A stretch of 64,000 nt of DNA from JANXQG01 sp963804375 (GTDB lineage Bacteria; Planctomycetota; Planctomycetia; Pirellulales; Thermoguttaceae), in assembly GCA_963804375.1 (NCBI GenBank), contig CAWDQE010000019.1, positions 496,001 to 560,000 of the forward strand, written 5' to 3'. The notes beneath the pieces are model-generated. The model was not told the DNA's origin, searched no databases, and was given only the letters and a program-made list of their open reading frames with translations. Every line of letters begins with the position of its first letter. The first letter of the stretch is position 1. This document shows positions 19,785 to 30,700 of the stretch, in pieces. Both the position numbers and the translations under genes were made by a program.

Positions 19785-22257
19785 CTACGAACCATCGGTG
19801 TCTGCCAGAAGCTCTGCGGTGGCATGATACTGGTGGTGCTCGTAGAGCGGAATCTGCTGGAGGGTCAATTCTCGCTCTTGGTGGGCTTCCTTCCAGGCTT
19901 CCAGGGCCGATTCGGTGTCGCCGGCGGCGTGGCAGGCCCGGGCGAGATGGTACAGTCGCAGGCCCGTGGGGTCGTTGCCGACCGCGCGGCGCAATTCGGC
20001 CACCGCCTCGTCGCAGCGGCCGGCGGCCAGGAGGGCCACGCCCCGCGTGTCCAGGTACTCCGGACACGGCCCGGCCAGCTCAATCGCCCGATCGGCCAGT
20101 TCCAGCGCCAGCGCCACATCGTCCTCACGGATGGCCAGGAAATAGGCCAGATTGTTGTAGGCCAAGGCCCGCTGTGGGCCCGGCACGTCGGCCCGCTCGG
20201 CCAGCCCGCGGTAGATTTGGCAACGCTCGGCATAGCGGCCTTCCAAATCGCGGAAGTAAGCCAGGAGCAGATCGAGCTGGATGGATCTTCCCTCCGGGCC
20301 CGTCGCCTGCTGGAACCAGGCCTCAATCCGTTGAAACCGTCCGGGGTCGGACTCGTCAATGTGTTGGCGGAGGACCTGCAAGGCGACGCCGAGCACTTCT
20401 TCCGCGGGAACGTGCTCCATGGCCGCCTCGCATTGATCGAGGGCCTCGTCCAGGGAGCGGCAATGGGCCAGGAACCCGGCCAGAAAGAGGTTGCCTCGAC
20501 CCGGCTCCGCTTCAGCCAGGCCGCGGACGACCGCCTCGACGGCATACTCCTCGTCAAGCTGGCCGAGCATTTGGCCGGCGGCCGGCTCGCGGTGGATGGC
20601 CTGGCGGTAGTCGTCGATGGCCTGATCGTAATCGCCCGAACTGACCCAGGCGTTGGCGCGGCCGGCGTAGGCGGCGGCAAAGTCCGGCGCCAGGCGGATG
20701 GCATCGTTGTAACTGACAATGGCCTCGTCGGATTGGCCAAGCTGGTCGAGCAGCCTGGCCCGCAGAAAGTGGGCCGGCGGGCAGTTCGCGTCGATGCGGA
20801 TGGCCGCGTCGCAATCCTCGATGGCCCGCGCGTTTTCGCCCAGGTGCAGCCAGGCCACCGCCCGGCTATAGTACGCGATCGCAAAGTCGGGCTTCAGCCG
20901 GATGGCCTCGGAGAAATCGTCCAGGGCAGCCCGGTGGTCCTCGAGCACGCCGTAGGCGTTGCCGCGGTGTACGTAGGGGACGGGCTGGTCGGTGGCCTGG
21001 CGGACCACCTGGTTGAAATCGCTGAGGGCCTCGCGGAACAGCCCCAACCGCGTGCGAACCATGCCTCGCGCTGAGTGCGTCGGCGTAGCCGGGCGCCACG
21101 CGGAGCGCCTGGTTGCAGTCGAGCATGGCCTGGGCCAGCCGGTTCTCGATGAAGTGGATGTTGGCGCGGCAGAGGTAGGCTGGCACGCAATCCGGGTCGA
21201 GCTGAATCGCCTTCTCGCAATCGGCCAAGGCCTCGGTGAAGTCTTCCAGACGCATCCGCACCGCTGCCCGCGCGGAGTAGGTCTCGGCGTGACCCGGACT
21301 CAGGCGCACCACAGCGGTGAAGTCCGCCAGCGCCGCTTCGAGATCGGCCTTGGCCTGTTCCGGAGCACAGGGGCGATCGCGATAGACGCTGCCGCGGAGG
21401 AAGAGGGCCTCGGGCTGGGGTGGACCGAGCGACATCGCGCGTTCCAGGTCCGCCATCGCCTTATCGAACATGCCGCAGGTGGCCAGCAGCCTGGCCCTTG
21501 CCAGCAGGCACTTCGGTCCATCCGGCTCGAGTTCGACGGCCAGGCTGGCGTCGTCCAGGGCCCGGTCCACCTTCCCCAGGGCATAGTACGTCCAAGCCCG
21601 CGCGATGATCGCATCCGTCCAGCGCGGCCTCCGCCAGACGGCTTCGTTGAAATCTTCCAGGGCCTTCTCCGGGTCGCCCAGCATGCGGTAGCAGATGCCG
21701 CGGGCCAAGCGGGCCCGTGGAAGCTCGCTTCCCAGACCGATCTGCCGGGTATAGTCGGCGATGGCCAGGTCGAGCTGCCCTTGGCGGTGGTAGATCCTTG
21801 CCCGCAAGCCATAAAGCGTTCCCGCCTGGGGAGCGCGGCGGATCCGCTCGGTGAGTTCGTCGAGCGAACACTGCCCTTCGTGGAGGTTGCTCGGCGTCGC
21901 GGGCCGGGTACCCTCAGGGTGCGGGCCGCCGGATATGGCAGAGCGGACACGGCGCAGGGCCGTGCGGGACTTCGCGGCGAGCTGGCTGATTTTGTGCAAA
22001 AGGACCTGCCAACGCCGACCATGAGTACATGGTGCCCGCGGCCGGGAACGCCCAGCGGCCGCCGCCTCAGACGGCGAGGCTGTCGTGCCGCCGGGAAGCT
22101 CCTGGGATGCCGCGGGCTGTCGCTCCAGGAATTGGCGAATTTCCCCGAGAGAGGGCACAGGCAAGACCAGTCCACATGCGCAGGCCACCTGCGTGCCGGC
22201 CTGCCCGGCATGAAAGGGGATCTCACGTCCACATCGGCAACGGATGGAAAACGCCAT
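19785..22257 (-). CDS. Tetratricopeptide repeat protein with N-terminal Cys cluster (frameshifted)
   Basis: The N-terminus MAFSIRCRCGREIPF...VACACGLVLPVPS has two CxC pairs about 18 residues apart, a small zinc-ribbon-like knot. From about residue 130 onward a dozen or more 34-residue TPR units are visible (for example DLAIADYTRQIGLGSELPRARLARG, and ALDDFSEAIRLKPDFAIAYYSRA after the break). Near 21069 the frame shifts: DALSAR continues as GMVRTRLGLFREAL. The span is 3k+1, so one extra base explains it and about 824 residues result. There is no signal peptide, so it is probably a cytoplasmic scaffold. Confidence 0.75.
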
Positions 22258-22428
22258 GATTGTATTGTAATGCGCGTGGACCGCGGCGGAAAGGAGGTTA
22301 CCAGAAAACCATCCAGAGTCCGTGAACCTGCTCGATGTTTTGGGGCCCTACCCACCCCCAGGAAGCGCGATTACACTAGATGTCGACCCCGCTGATTCAA
22401 CTCCGTCACCTTGAGCGTATAACGCACC

Positions 22429-23883
22429 ATGAAATCAAAGCTCTTTGTGCCCGTCGTCCTCGTCTTGTCTACGTCCCTATTCGGCCAAGACCCGGCGCTG
22501 GAAGACATGCCCACGCTACGGACCTTCGAGTCGCACCGGATCACGTCGGCCGATCCCACAGGCGGAAATGCCGATTGGTGGGACATCGGGCCAGGCCAGA
22601 CGCGCGTCTTGGCCGAGATCCAGGGACCGGGCCGCATCGTCCACTTCCGCGACAACATCACCAGTTCCGAGCCCCATCACCTCCAGCTCCATGTGCTCCG
22701 CATCTACTGGGACGGCGAAAAAGAGCCCAGTGTCGAGGCGCCGTTCGGCGATTTCTTCGGCGTCGGCTTCGGTTTCACCGAGCGGTTCAGCTCGGCGCTG
22801 ATGTGCATCGACCAGCGGCCGGGGAAACCGGCCAACCCGGCGGCCATGGGGGCCGCACGTAATTGCTATATCCCCATGCCTTTTGCCCGCTCTGCCCGCA
22901 TTACGCTGACAAACGAAGGCAAGCAGCCCAGCCGTCATTGGGTCGAGATCAACTATCGGACTCAGAAGAGCCTACCGCCGGACCAGCTTTATTTCCACGC
23001 CCAGTACCGACAGGCCACGCCGCCGCCGGAAGGCCCGTACTTGATCCTGGACGCCAAAGGCCGGGGACACCTCGTGGGCTGCGTGCTGAGCGTAAAGAAC
23101 AACGACGGCGGCTGGTGGGGCGAAGGCGATGAAATTGTGTGGATCGACGGCAAGCACGCCATGCAGGGCACCGGTTCGGAGGACTATTTCTGCGAGTCCT
23201 ACGGGCTGCGGGCGGGCTGCTTCCCGTATTTCGGCGTGACGGTGCTGGAGGAGCCGTTCACCACCGCCTATCGCTGGCATGTGCCCGACCCGGTCACCTT
23301 TCGCAAGTCACTCCGCTTCCTGATCGAACATGGCAACGGCAGCCCGCCCTTCCGCAGCGGCAATTACTACTACAGCGTGGCGTATTGGTATCAGACCGAA
23401 CCCCATGCGCCGTTTCCGAAGCTGCCGAGTGTGCAAGAGCGATTGAGCTGGGCGATTAGCCCCGCCAAGGGCGCCATCGAAGGCGAGAACATGAAGATCC
23501 TTTCCAGAACCGGAGGCATCACTGAGATCCAGACGGAGGAACGCTGGAGCGGCTCGAAGCAACTTTGGTGGCGCGATGCGAAGGTGGGCGACAAGCTGGA
23601 ACTGGCCCTGCCGGTGGCCAAGGCCGGGCGGTATCGCCTGATAATGCACAACACCCGCGCCAACGACTATGGCAGCTTCCGCTTCGATCTCGATGGTGAA
23701 AAACTGTGCGGGCCGGTGGACTTTTACAGCGCAACGAACATCACGAAACTGGTCACGCTGGGCGAGCGCGATCTGGCGGAGGGCGAGCACCGTTTGACCG
23801 CGGAGGTGGTCGGCGCCAATCCGGCGGCGAAGCCTCGCTACATGTTTGGGCTGGATTACGTGAAGCTGGAAGCGGTGAAGTAG
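22429..23883 (+). CDS. Secreted DUF2961 protein (GH172-like)
   Basis: The 484-residue protein has a signal peptide (MKSKLFVPVVLVLSTSLFGQ) and the DUF2961 fold. Conserved positions are WWGEGDEIVWIDG and, about 19 residues on, GTGSEDYF, which carry the two glutamates expected to act as nucleophile and acid/base in family GH172. Characterised GH172 enzymes act on D-arabinofuranose or difructose linkages. A C-terminal beta-sandwich (residues about 370-484, RYRLIMHNTRANDYGSF) looks like a carbohydrate-binding module. It is transcribed away from the TPR gene. A second DUF2961 gene lies at 58.6 kb. The sugar it releases here is not known. Confidence 0.8.
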   Translation: MKSKLFVPVVLVLSTSLFGQDPALEDMPTLRTFESHRITSADPTGGNADWWDIGPGQTRVLAEIQGPGRIVHFRDNITSSEPHHLQLHVLRIYWDGEKEPSVEAPFGDFFGVGFGFTERFSSALMCIDQRPGKPANPAAMGAARNCYIPMPFARSARITLTNEGKQPSRHWVEINYRTQKSLPPDQLYFHAQYRQATPPPEGPYLILDAKGRGHLVGCVLSVKNNDGGWWGEGDEIVWIDGKHAMQGTGSEDYFCESYGLRAGCFPYFGVTVLEEPFTTAYRWHVPDPVTFRKSLRFLIEHGNGSPPFRSGNYYYSVAYWYQTEPHAPFPKLPSVQERLSWAISPAKGAIEGENMKILSRTGGITEIQTEERWSGSKQLWWRDAKVGDKLELALPVAKAGRYRLIMHNTRANDYGSFRFDLDGEKLCGPVDFYSATNITKLVTLGERDLAEGEHRLTAEVVGANPAAKPRYMFGLDYVKLEAVK

Positions 23884-24007
23884 CAAGAAGTGCCATGAAA
23901 CAACTGCTGAAGAAAACCGGTCGATTTCTCCCTGCTTGGACTGGCTCCTACGGGCATATCCCTATCTTCTCGACCCTGCCCGCCGCATTCTTCGCAGCCG
24001 TCTATTT

Positions 24008-24397
24008 CTATTTCGACAGTTGCATCATCAGGTCGTTCATCGGCACTATGATCGCCAGCACGATCAGCCCGACAAGCAGCATCAATGCCAACCACACCAG
24101 AACGCCCCAGGCCGTCAACAGGCCGGATTGCCCAGTTCGGTGCAGCCCGACCATAATGCCGATATCGCCCGCCGCCAGGAGCGGCGCCAGAACCCACCAG
24201 TACCTGCCGATCGTTCGCGACAGGTTGATAACGAAGCTCGTGAATTCCGGCAATTTGCAGCCGAAATCCTTGAAGATCTTCTCGTACTGGGGTACGTATT
24301 TCAGCAACAGACTCAGGACGATCACGCTGCAAATCACGTGCAGCGATAGCCAAACGACAAGCCCGACGGACGATCTTTCGGATCTGCCGGCGTTCAT
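24008..24397 (-). CDS. Small membrane protein resembling a GspF/PilC segment
   Basis: The 129-residue protein has three hydrophobic segments (about 10-30, 60-85 and 95-120). Between the first two lies YVPQYEKIFKDFGCKLPEFT, which closely recalls the loop before a membrane segment in type II secretion/type IV pilus inner-membrane proteins GspF and PilC. Those proteins are about 400 residues, so this is either a stand-alone short relative or a remnant. No other secretion gene is adjacent. The first methionine (MNAGRSERSS) is assumed to be the start. Confidence 0.6.
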   Translation of the reverse strand: MNAGRSERSSVGLVVWLSLHVICSVIVLSLLLKYVPQYEKIFKDFGCKLPEFTSFVINLSRTIGRYWWVLAPLLAAGDIGIMVGLHRTGQSGLLTAWGVLVWLALMLLVGLIVLAIIVPMNDLMMQLSK

Positions 24398-24694
24398 GGC
24401 TACGGTCCTCGGAGAACTGCCACAATCTGGATTGGAAACGTGCGCCGTATTCCGCGCTCCCGCTGAGTTCGCAAAACGACTTTGATTATAGTCCCAGCCG
24501 TTGCGGCTTCAAGCGGCACGCAAGCCTGGATTGCCGATCGATACGCTAATCGCCCCCAAGCGTTGTTGCCACTCGGGCTATGGTAATCCATCGGCCCAAG
24601 TGTAGAATAGAGTCGTAACCGCTCTAAACAGCCCGATTGCTGGGGCCTTTCCCCCGCCATTGGGTCGTTTGGCTGTGGCGCCAGGAGATTTCCC

Positions 24695-25051
24695 ATGCCG
24701 ATTTATCATCATCTGGGCGTCTGGAAACACGGCTCTGCCATCGTGGTCCGCTTTGGCGATCACCGGGTCTTGGATGAATTGACGGTCAACAAGATCGCCG
24801 AGGAACTATATGGCGTGGCCGGCCGGGCAGATTGCCAGCATCTCGTTCTGGATTTCTCCAGCGTTTTGGGCCTTTCCAGCCTGATGCTCGGCAAGCTGCT
24901 GATGCTCCGCAAGAAGATGGCATCGAAGGGAGGAAGGCTCATTCTGTGCGACATCAGTCCCGAGGTCGAAGATGTCCTCACCAGCACGAAGCTGAACGAG
25001 ATTCTCGAATTCATGGACAGCGAAGCCGATGCCCTCAAGGCATTGGCCTGA
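24695..25051 (+). CDS. STAS-domain protein (anti-sigma factor antagonist-like)
   Basis: The 118-residue protein is a single STAS domain: VVRFGDHRVLDELTVNKIAEEL, then HLVLDFSSVLGLSSLMLGKLL, where the serines at the loop correspond to the phosphorylatable serine of SpoIIAA-type antagonists, then GGRLILCDISPEVEDVL. Such proteins bind anti-sigma factor kinases and tune stress or envelope regulons. No kinase partner is nearby, so the partner is unknown. The 297 bases before it show no other gene and may hold its promoter. Confidence 0.85.
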   Translation: MPIYHHLGVWKHGSAIVVRFGDHRVLDELTVNKIAEELYGVAGRADCQHLVLDFSSVLGLSSLMLGKLLMLRKKMASKGGRLILCDISPEVEDVLTSTKLNEILEFMDSEADALKALA

Positions 25052-25092
25052 CCGTCGGGCCAACCCATTTTCCCGTCCGGCACAAGCACCGT

Positions 25093-27353
25093 TCATTCGC
25101 GCCAGATGGCCGGAAAGTCAGGCGTCAGGCCCCATTTCCCCATCTCGAAATTCTTGAAACCGAGCTTCAGCGCGGGAGAATTCGGGCGGACGCGGAAGTC
25201 GTTCCGCTGGGGATCGATCAAGAGCGGGTCCGCGTACACCGAATGAGCGTCGAACCCCAGGCGCTGCCAACCCGCGAGATCATACTTCTGCCCCTTCTCC
25301 GTTCGCCCTTCGCCGCGCAAGGCCTGGACCCTGGCCGTGAACGCCCCCGAGCGGGTGAAGAAACAATTGTTGTCGATTTGCTCGAGCCACGGCCCGCGAG
25401 CCGGCGGGGCAATGATCGAGTAGACGTCGTCGCGGGCCATCACCGTGATGTTGCAGAAGTAGCGGTCGTGATTGTATTCATTACCGACATGGAAGCAGGG
25501 CGCAACCACGCTGTTGTACCAGATGTTGTTGTGGACCGTCCGCCGGGCCCCCTCGCGGAGCTTCATGCTGATATTCTTGGTGACGTTGTTGTAGATGTCG
25601 TAATTCGAGGCGCCGTCGTCCAGGTCGATCCCGAACACCGGGCCGTGGATGCCCTCGATGCTCTCCGGCCGTTCCTCGAAGAAGTTGTTGCGGATGATCA
25701 CGGGCTCCATCGCATCCACCTCCACCGGGCCCGCTTCCAGGCTATGATTCTTCGTGTAGGACAAGTGCGACTGCGCCAGGGACCAGTACTTGTCGCGGCC
25801 CCAGGCGTTGAAAGGGCCGTGATCGCCGGTTTCCCGCACAGTATCGTGGATATGGTTGAACTCGATGACGTGCCCGCCCCAGGTGCCGTCGCCGATGCAG
25901 ACGGCGGCGCGGGGCATGTTGTAGATCAGGTTGTGCGCGGCCGTGATCCGCTTGGCCCTGGAAATATAGACGCCCGCCGTCTGCTTGCCGAACACTCCGC
26001 AGTCGTGGATCAGGTTGTCGCGGGCCTGGCATTCGTAAGGAAACGCCCGCTGGCTGCCGCTGGTGAGCTCCAGCGCGCCGACAAAGGCTATGGCGCTGTC
26101 GCCCGCCTCGGTGAACTTGCAACCGCTGACTGCGACGTTCCGGTTGTACTGGTTGACGAAAACGGCATTGCCGCCCACGGCATCGAACCAGCAGTTCCTC
26201 ACGGCGCAGTCCCGCGTGCCTTGCAGGAACACCGCCCCGCCGCGGTGAATGGACCAGTCCGAAAGCGAAGGAACCTCGTAGGTGCTGAGGAACGTTGAGG
26301 CCGTGTGCGCGATGCGAAAACCTTCGATTGCAAGGTGCGAGACGGGCTTGCCCTGACTGCCGACGATGCGGACGACCGACTCAAGAATGGGGACTTCCAC
26401 CACGGCGGTTTGGAGGTCCAGGCCCGGCGGCGGCATGAAATACAGGATTCGCGCGGCAGTGTCCCAATACCATTCGCCCGGCGCGTCGAGTTCTTCCAGG
26501 ACGTTCTCGACGAAGTAGCGGCAGCCGGAATCGATGGCAGGCGGGTCTTCGTCCCACTTGGCGCCCATCTGCTGTCCGCCGTCGCCGAACCAAATGGCGT
26601 GGCGCTGGTAATCGATGGCCTTGACCCTCCATTGCAGGTTGCCCCAGTAGCCGCCGCGGAAAATATGCACCACGGCCTCTTGCGGCCGCGCCAGTGTTTC
26701 TTCGTGAAACTCCCCGGATCGAAGAGGATTCCGCGGGCCCCCGCTCCTGTGTAGGTCATGTCATCGTTGGGGCCGGGCTGGGGATCGACCATATTCGCTG
26801 GTATCACGTCGGCCGGGCAAATATAGCCGCTCTTGCCGGGGTGCGAATTGTCATAATTGGGATACCGCGCCCGCACCTGGCGCTGGCTGTTGACAAAGAG
26901 CTGCGTGAAATCGAGCCGGCCCGCCTTCACTTCGGGCAAGTCGCACATCAGAATACCGTTGCGGTACGGCCGCCAATGGCAATCGAGCCTGCGGCCCGCG
27001 CTCAGCGTAACCCGCTCGCCGGGGTAGGCGGCGTATATGACGGGGGTGTCCGCCGTTCCGGAGTCTTCAGGCCCGAATTCCAACGGTTGCGGCAGGTAGT
27101 ACGTGCCCTCTCGCAACAGAATCCGAATCGGCCCTCGGGCGGTTTTCAGCCTTTCCCGGACAACGTTTTTCGCCTTTTCCAGGGTGGCAAATGGTTGCTG
27201 CACGGTCCCCGGATTGTCGTCGCTGCCCGTGGGCGAAACGTAAAACAGCGTGGTCTTCGTGTCCGACGCGGGAGAGGATGATGTTGGTGATGCCGCCTGC
27301 AGCGGAAATGCGAACAGGCAGGGGAGGGCCAGGAAGGTAAGAATGCTTTTCAT
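25093..27353 (-). CDS. Secreted right-handed parallel beta-helix protein (frameshifted)
   Basis: The signal peptide MKSILTFLALPCLFAFPLQA is followed by TLFYVSPTGSDDNPGT, the usual entry motif of secreted parallel beta-helix proteins. The later two-thirds are a ladder of short repeats (CAVRNCWFDAVGGNAVFV, NVAVSGCKFTEAGDSAIAF). Near 26690 the frame slips: FTKKHW continues as ARPQEAVVHIFRGG. The span is 3k+2, so one missing G in a G-run restores about 753 residues. Beta-helix proteins of this kind are pectate-lyase-like or carbohydrate-binding; no lyase catalytic triad is obvious. It shares its N-terminal motif with the leader of the GH29 gene at 34.6 kb. Confidence 0.75.
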
Positions 27354-27541
27354 TTTTGTTTTCGATCGCGTGAGTGATTACTCAAACAGCAAATGCTCAG
27401 TTCGACCCGCGAGACTGCTGAAAAAGTTCTGTGCTACCATTATCTATAGTATTCAGTAGTAGGTACTCAGTATTCGATATCGTGTTTGCTCGCATGTTTC
27501 AGCGATCTGCCCGCGTCGGTGGGGCGATGATTGGTCAGCTA

Positions 27542-27692
27542 TTGATCTTCGCATTGAAAATGAGCCATGTAGGCCGGAACAAGCTTGCGCAGTTCCGGCG
27601 TTGATGCCGATTCGTGCCGGAACTGCGCAAGCTTGTTCTGGCCTACGCCCCCGCCACACAACTCAATGGCTCATTTTCAATGCAAAGATCAA
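27542..27692. mobile_element. TA-flanked palindromic miniature element (MITE-4)
   Basis: A 151-base non-coding element has 27-base terminal inverted repeats (outer bases TTGATCTTCGCATTG, with one mismatch) and TA on each side (27540-27541 and 27693-27694), as in IS630/Tc1-mariner miniature elements. Inside is a 30-base hairpin stem (27569-27598 pairs with 27617-27646) around an 18-base loop. A left-end copy lacking the right repeat is at 60537-60643. It occupies most of the 390-base gap between the beta-helix and the esterase/fucosidase genes; the rest of the gap shows nothing further. Confidence 0.85.
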
Positions 27693-27743
27693 TAAACCGG
27701 GCGTATTCTCCATATTTCGCGTATCCGGCCAACCGCAGCCCGA

Positions 27744-30700
27744 TCAATGGAGCATCGGAACCTGGCCGGTGAACGTCAACTTGAAGGCGTATGCGGGGGA
27801 TTCGTAGGGGGCCTTTGGGCCCGTCTTGATCGACAGTTCCTCGGCATTCTGACTGTAGGTCAAGTTCCCCGCAGCGCCTAACAGCGACACGCTCGCCAGG
27901 GTCCCCAGGTTGATCCGCGACGCGCCGAGGGTGCGGATGCGAAGTTCATCGTTCGCCCAACCCAGATTCGTGACATACAAGACGGTGTTTGCCTTATTGC
28001 GGGTGAAGCGGATACCGTCCTCGGCCGCGATTTGCCAAGCGCGGGTGGCAAAGACCGCCTCGCCGATGATGTCCAGGCAACGGCCCATCTTGGTGAGCAT
28101 GGCCACGGTTTCGGGCTCCAGTTCGCCGTCGGGCGTCAACGGCACATTCAAGAGCAGATTGCCGTTCTTGCTGACCGTGTCGATCAGCATGTGCACGGCA
28201 TGCTCGGCCGACATGTACCGGGCGGTGGCATTGCGGATCCAGTACCAATCGGCGCCCATGGTCTTGTCCGACTGCCAATGGTAATGCTGGACGGTCTCGG
28301 GATAGCCGAACTCGTAATTATTGACGGCGATATTGGGCGTCCAATCGAGCTTGATCGTGGCCACGGCCTGCAATTTCCCGCCATTCCATTTCTGGTTCTC
28401 GTTGTAAAAATGCGCCAACACGTTCAGCCCTGCCTGTTTGAAGGGAATGCCGCCGTCGGTGTAGTACAGATCGGGCTGATACTTGTCCATCAGGTCCTTC
28501 ATGCGGTTTTCGAACTGCTGCTCGAATTGCGGCGGCCCCACGTCGCTGCGCTGCTCGTACCAGAAGCTGGTATCGTTCCATTTGACCCCGTAGAGATCGG
28601 CATATTCCGGGTCCTGGCCGTCATAGGGGACCCCTGCCAGTGGTCCCGAATGGTCGCAGCCGTGCGAAGGCTGCAGCCAGCGATAGGTCCTTGCCACGTG
28701 CGAGGCCACGCCCAGGTGCAGCCCATGTTTGTCGGTGGCCTTCTTCCACATGCCCACGATGTCCTTGCCGGAAGTGGCGACGGAATTGAACCGCGGCTGG
28801 AACTTGGAATCCCACATGTCGAAGTTGTCGTGGTGCACCGCCACGGGGACCACGTAGCGGGCGCCGACCCGCTTGTAGAGCTCGACAAGGCGGTCGGCCT
28901 GGGCCTGGTCGAACTTCGTCGCCTTGAAGAGCTTGCAGATATCCTTGTAACCAACCTTGGAGGGATGGCCATACGTGGCGCAATGGTAGCGGTAGCCCTC
29001 GCTGCCCTGCTCGTAGATCCAGCGGGCATACCAGGTGGTGGCCACGCCGGGAATGCTTTGCGGGCCCCAGTGCATGTAGATCCCCAGCTTGGCGTCCTCG
29101 AACCATTCGGGAGTCTCGTACTGTTTGAGAGACTCGACCGTGGGCTGGAAGGAAATCCGGGCCGGCTCTGCCGCGGCCGAGGAGGCGATGCCGACATCGC
29201 AGAAGGTGAGCGCGGCGATGCCGTTGGCGCCGAAGATGAGACTCTCCGGTTTCCCATCCCAGACCCGTCCCGAAATGTAGCCGATCGTCTTCGCGCTGGA
29301 GGGCGCCTTCAACTTCAGCGTGATGACGTTTCCCGAGACCGAGCCCGCGGCGATCAGCCCCGCAACGTCGTCGAGATAGATGTCCTTCTTCATTCCGTCC
29401 TTCCAGACCATCGGTTGGCCGAAGTCGAGCGCGATTTCATCTTTCGCTCCGCTGGTAAACCATGCCCGTTTCAGGTTCGGCGCGGTCACCGCCTGTTTCG
29501 GAACCAGACCATAGTTGTCCACCTCCACCAACGGGCTCATGAACTGCGCAAACCGCGCATAGCCTTGCAAGTCGAAATGGCACGACCCGCGACCGGCAGT
29601 CGGGCCGGCGATGCCGATGGTGGACATGACCCGCAGGTTCGAGAAGAGCCTGGGCAGGGTTCGCTGCGCCTCGCGAATCTGGTCATCCTTGGGACCCATG
29701 TTGCAGGGCGCCGGCCAGACCTGGAAGACATAGTAATGCTGGATGTTGGGATAGTCCTGCTTCCAGGCGGCAGCCATAGTGATAAAGTACTGTTGATAGG
29801 ACTTGTAGTTGTAGTCGCCGGTGGGCGCGCCGAGCCGCTGTCGTTCTCGCCCTGGTGCCAAAGCACGCCGCGGATGCCGTGGGTCAGCCGGGCCGCCGAC
29901 ACGCGGGTCAGCAGACAGCCGTAGATCTTGTAGGGGCTTTGGTAGAAGGCGCCGCTCGTGTCGTAATGATTGGCCGGATTGGGCTGGTGTTGAAAAATGG
30001 GGGTGCCGCCATAGGCGCCGTTGATGATGCAGATCGGCATCCGATACTTCTGGACCAGGTTCTTGGCCAGCACCATGCCCCACGCGCCGATCTGATGGCA
30101 GCCATAGTTGGGCTTACCCCAGATATGGGTGCGGACTGCGTTGCCCCAGCGGCCCCGCGTCGATCCCTCGAGCTGATTGCCGAAGCTGCGGATCCAGTCG
30201 TTGACCGGCGTCACGGGGTCCTCCTCGGGACCGTTGTTCGGGCCCGTGGCTTCCGCATTCGACTGCCCGTCAATGAGGTAGGCGTCGCCACAGACGAGAT
30301 TCTCTACGGCGTGCAGCACCGTTTCCACGCCCCCGGTTTTCGCGCCGAACTCGACCTTATACTTGATCAGGCCCGGCTTGAGCTTGACCGTGAAGGCGTA
30401 GGCCCTGTCCGCGGCGATCGGCTGGGTTTCGGTTTTCAGCAGTTTGCCGTCGGCGTAGACCCGCAGGAACGCAGAGTCGGCCGCCTTGTCCAGCGTGCCG
30501 TTGTAATAGAGCGTGCCCTCGTTCTTGTCGTCGCGGGCGTAGAACTGATTGTCTTCGGGTTTCTCGTCCTTCGCGGGGGTCCGCTGCACCCAGGGATCGC
30601 GCGGCGGCTCCGTAACCATGATCGGCGCGGTGGCGGTGAAGGCCGCGCCGCCGTTGTCCAGTGCCAACTTGACGGTGAGCTTGCCGCTGTACTGCGAGCG

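Noticed and set aside
23895..24485. Plus-strand frame starting MKQLLKKTGRF
   Set aside because: It runs antisense through the GspF-like membrane protein and loses hydrophobic pattern; not coding.
28032..29924. 630-codon plus-strand frame opposite the fucosidase fusion
   Set aside because: Shadow frame; no recognisable domain, while the minus strand carries clear GH29 motifs.
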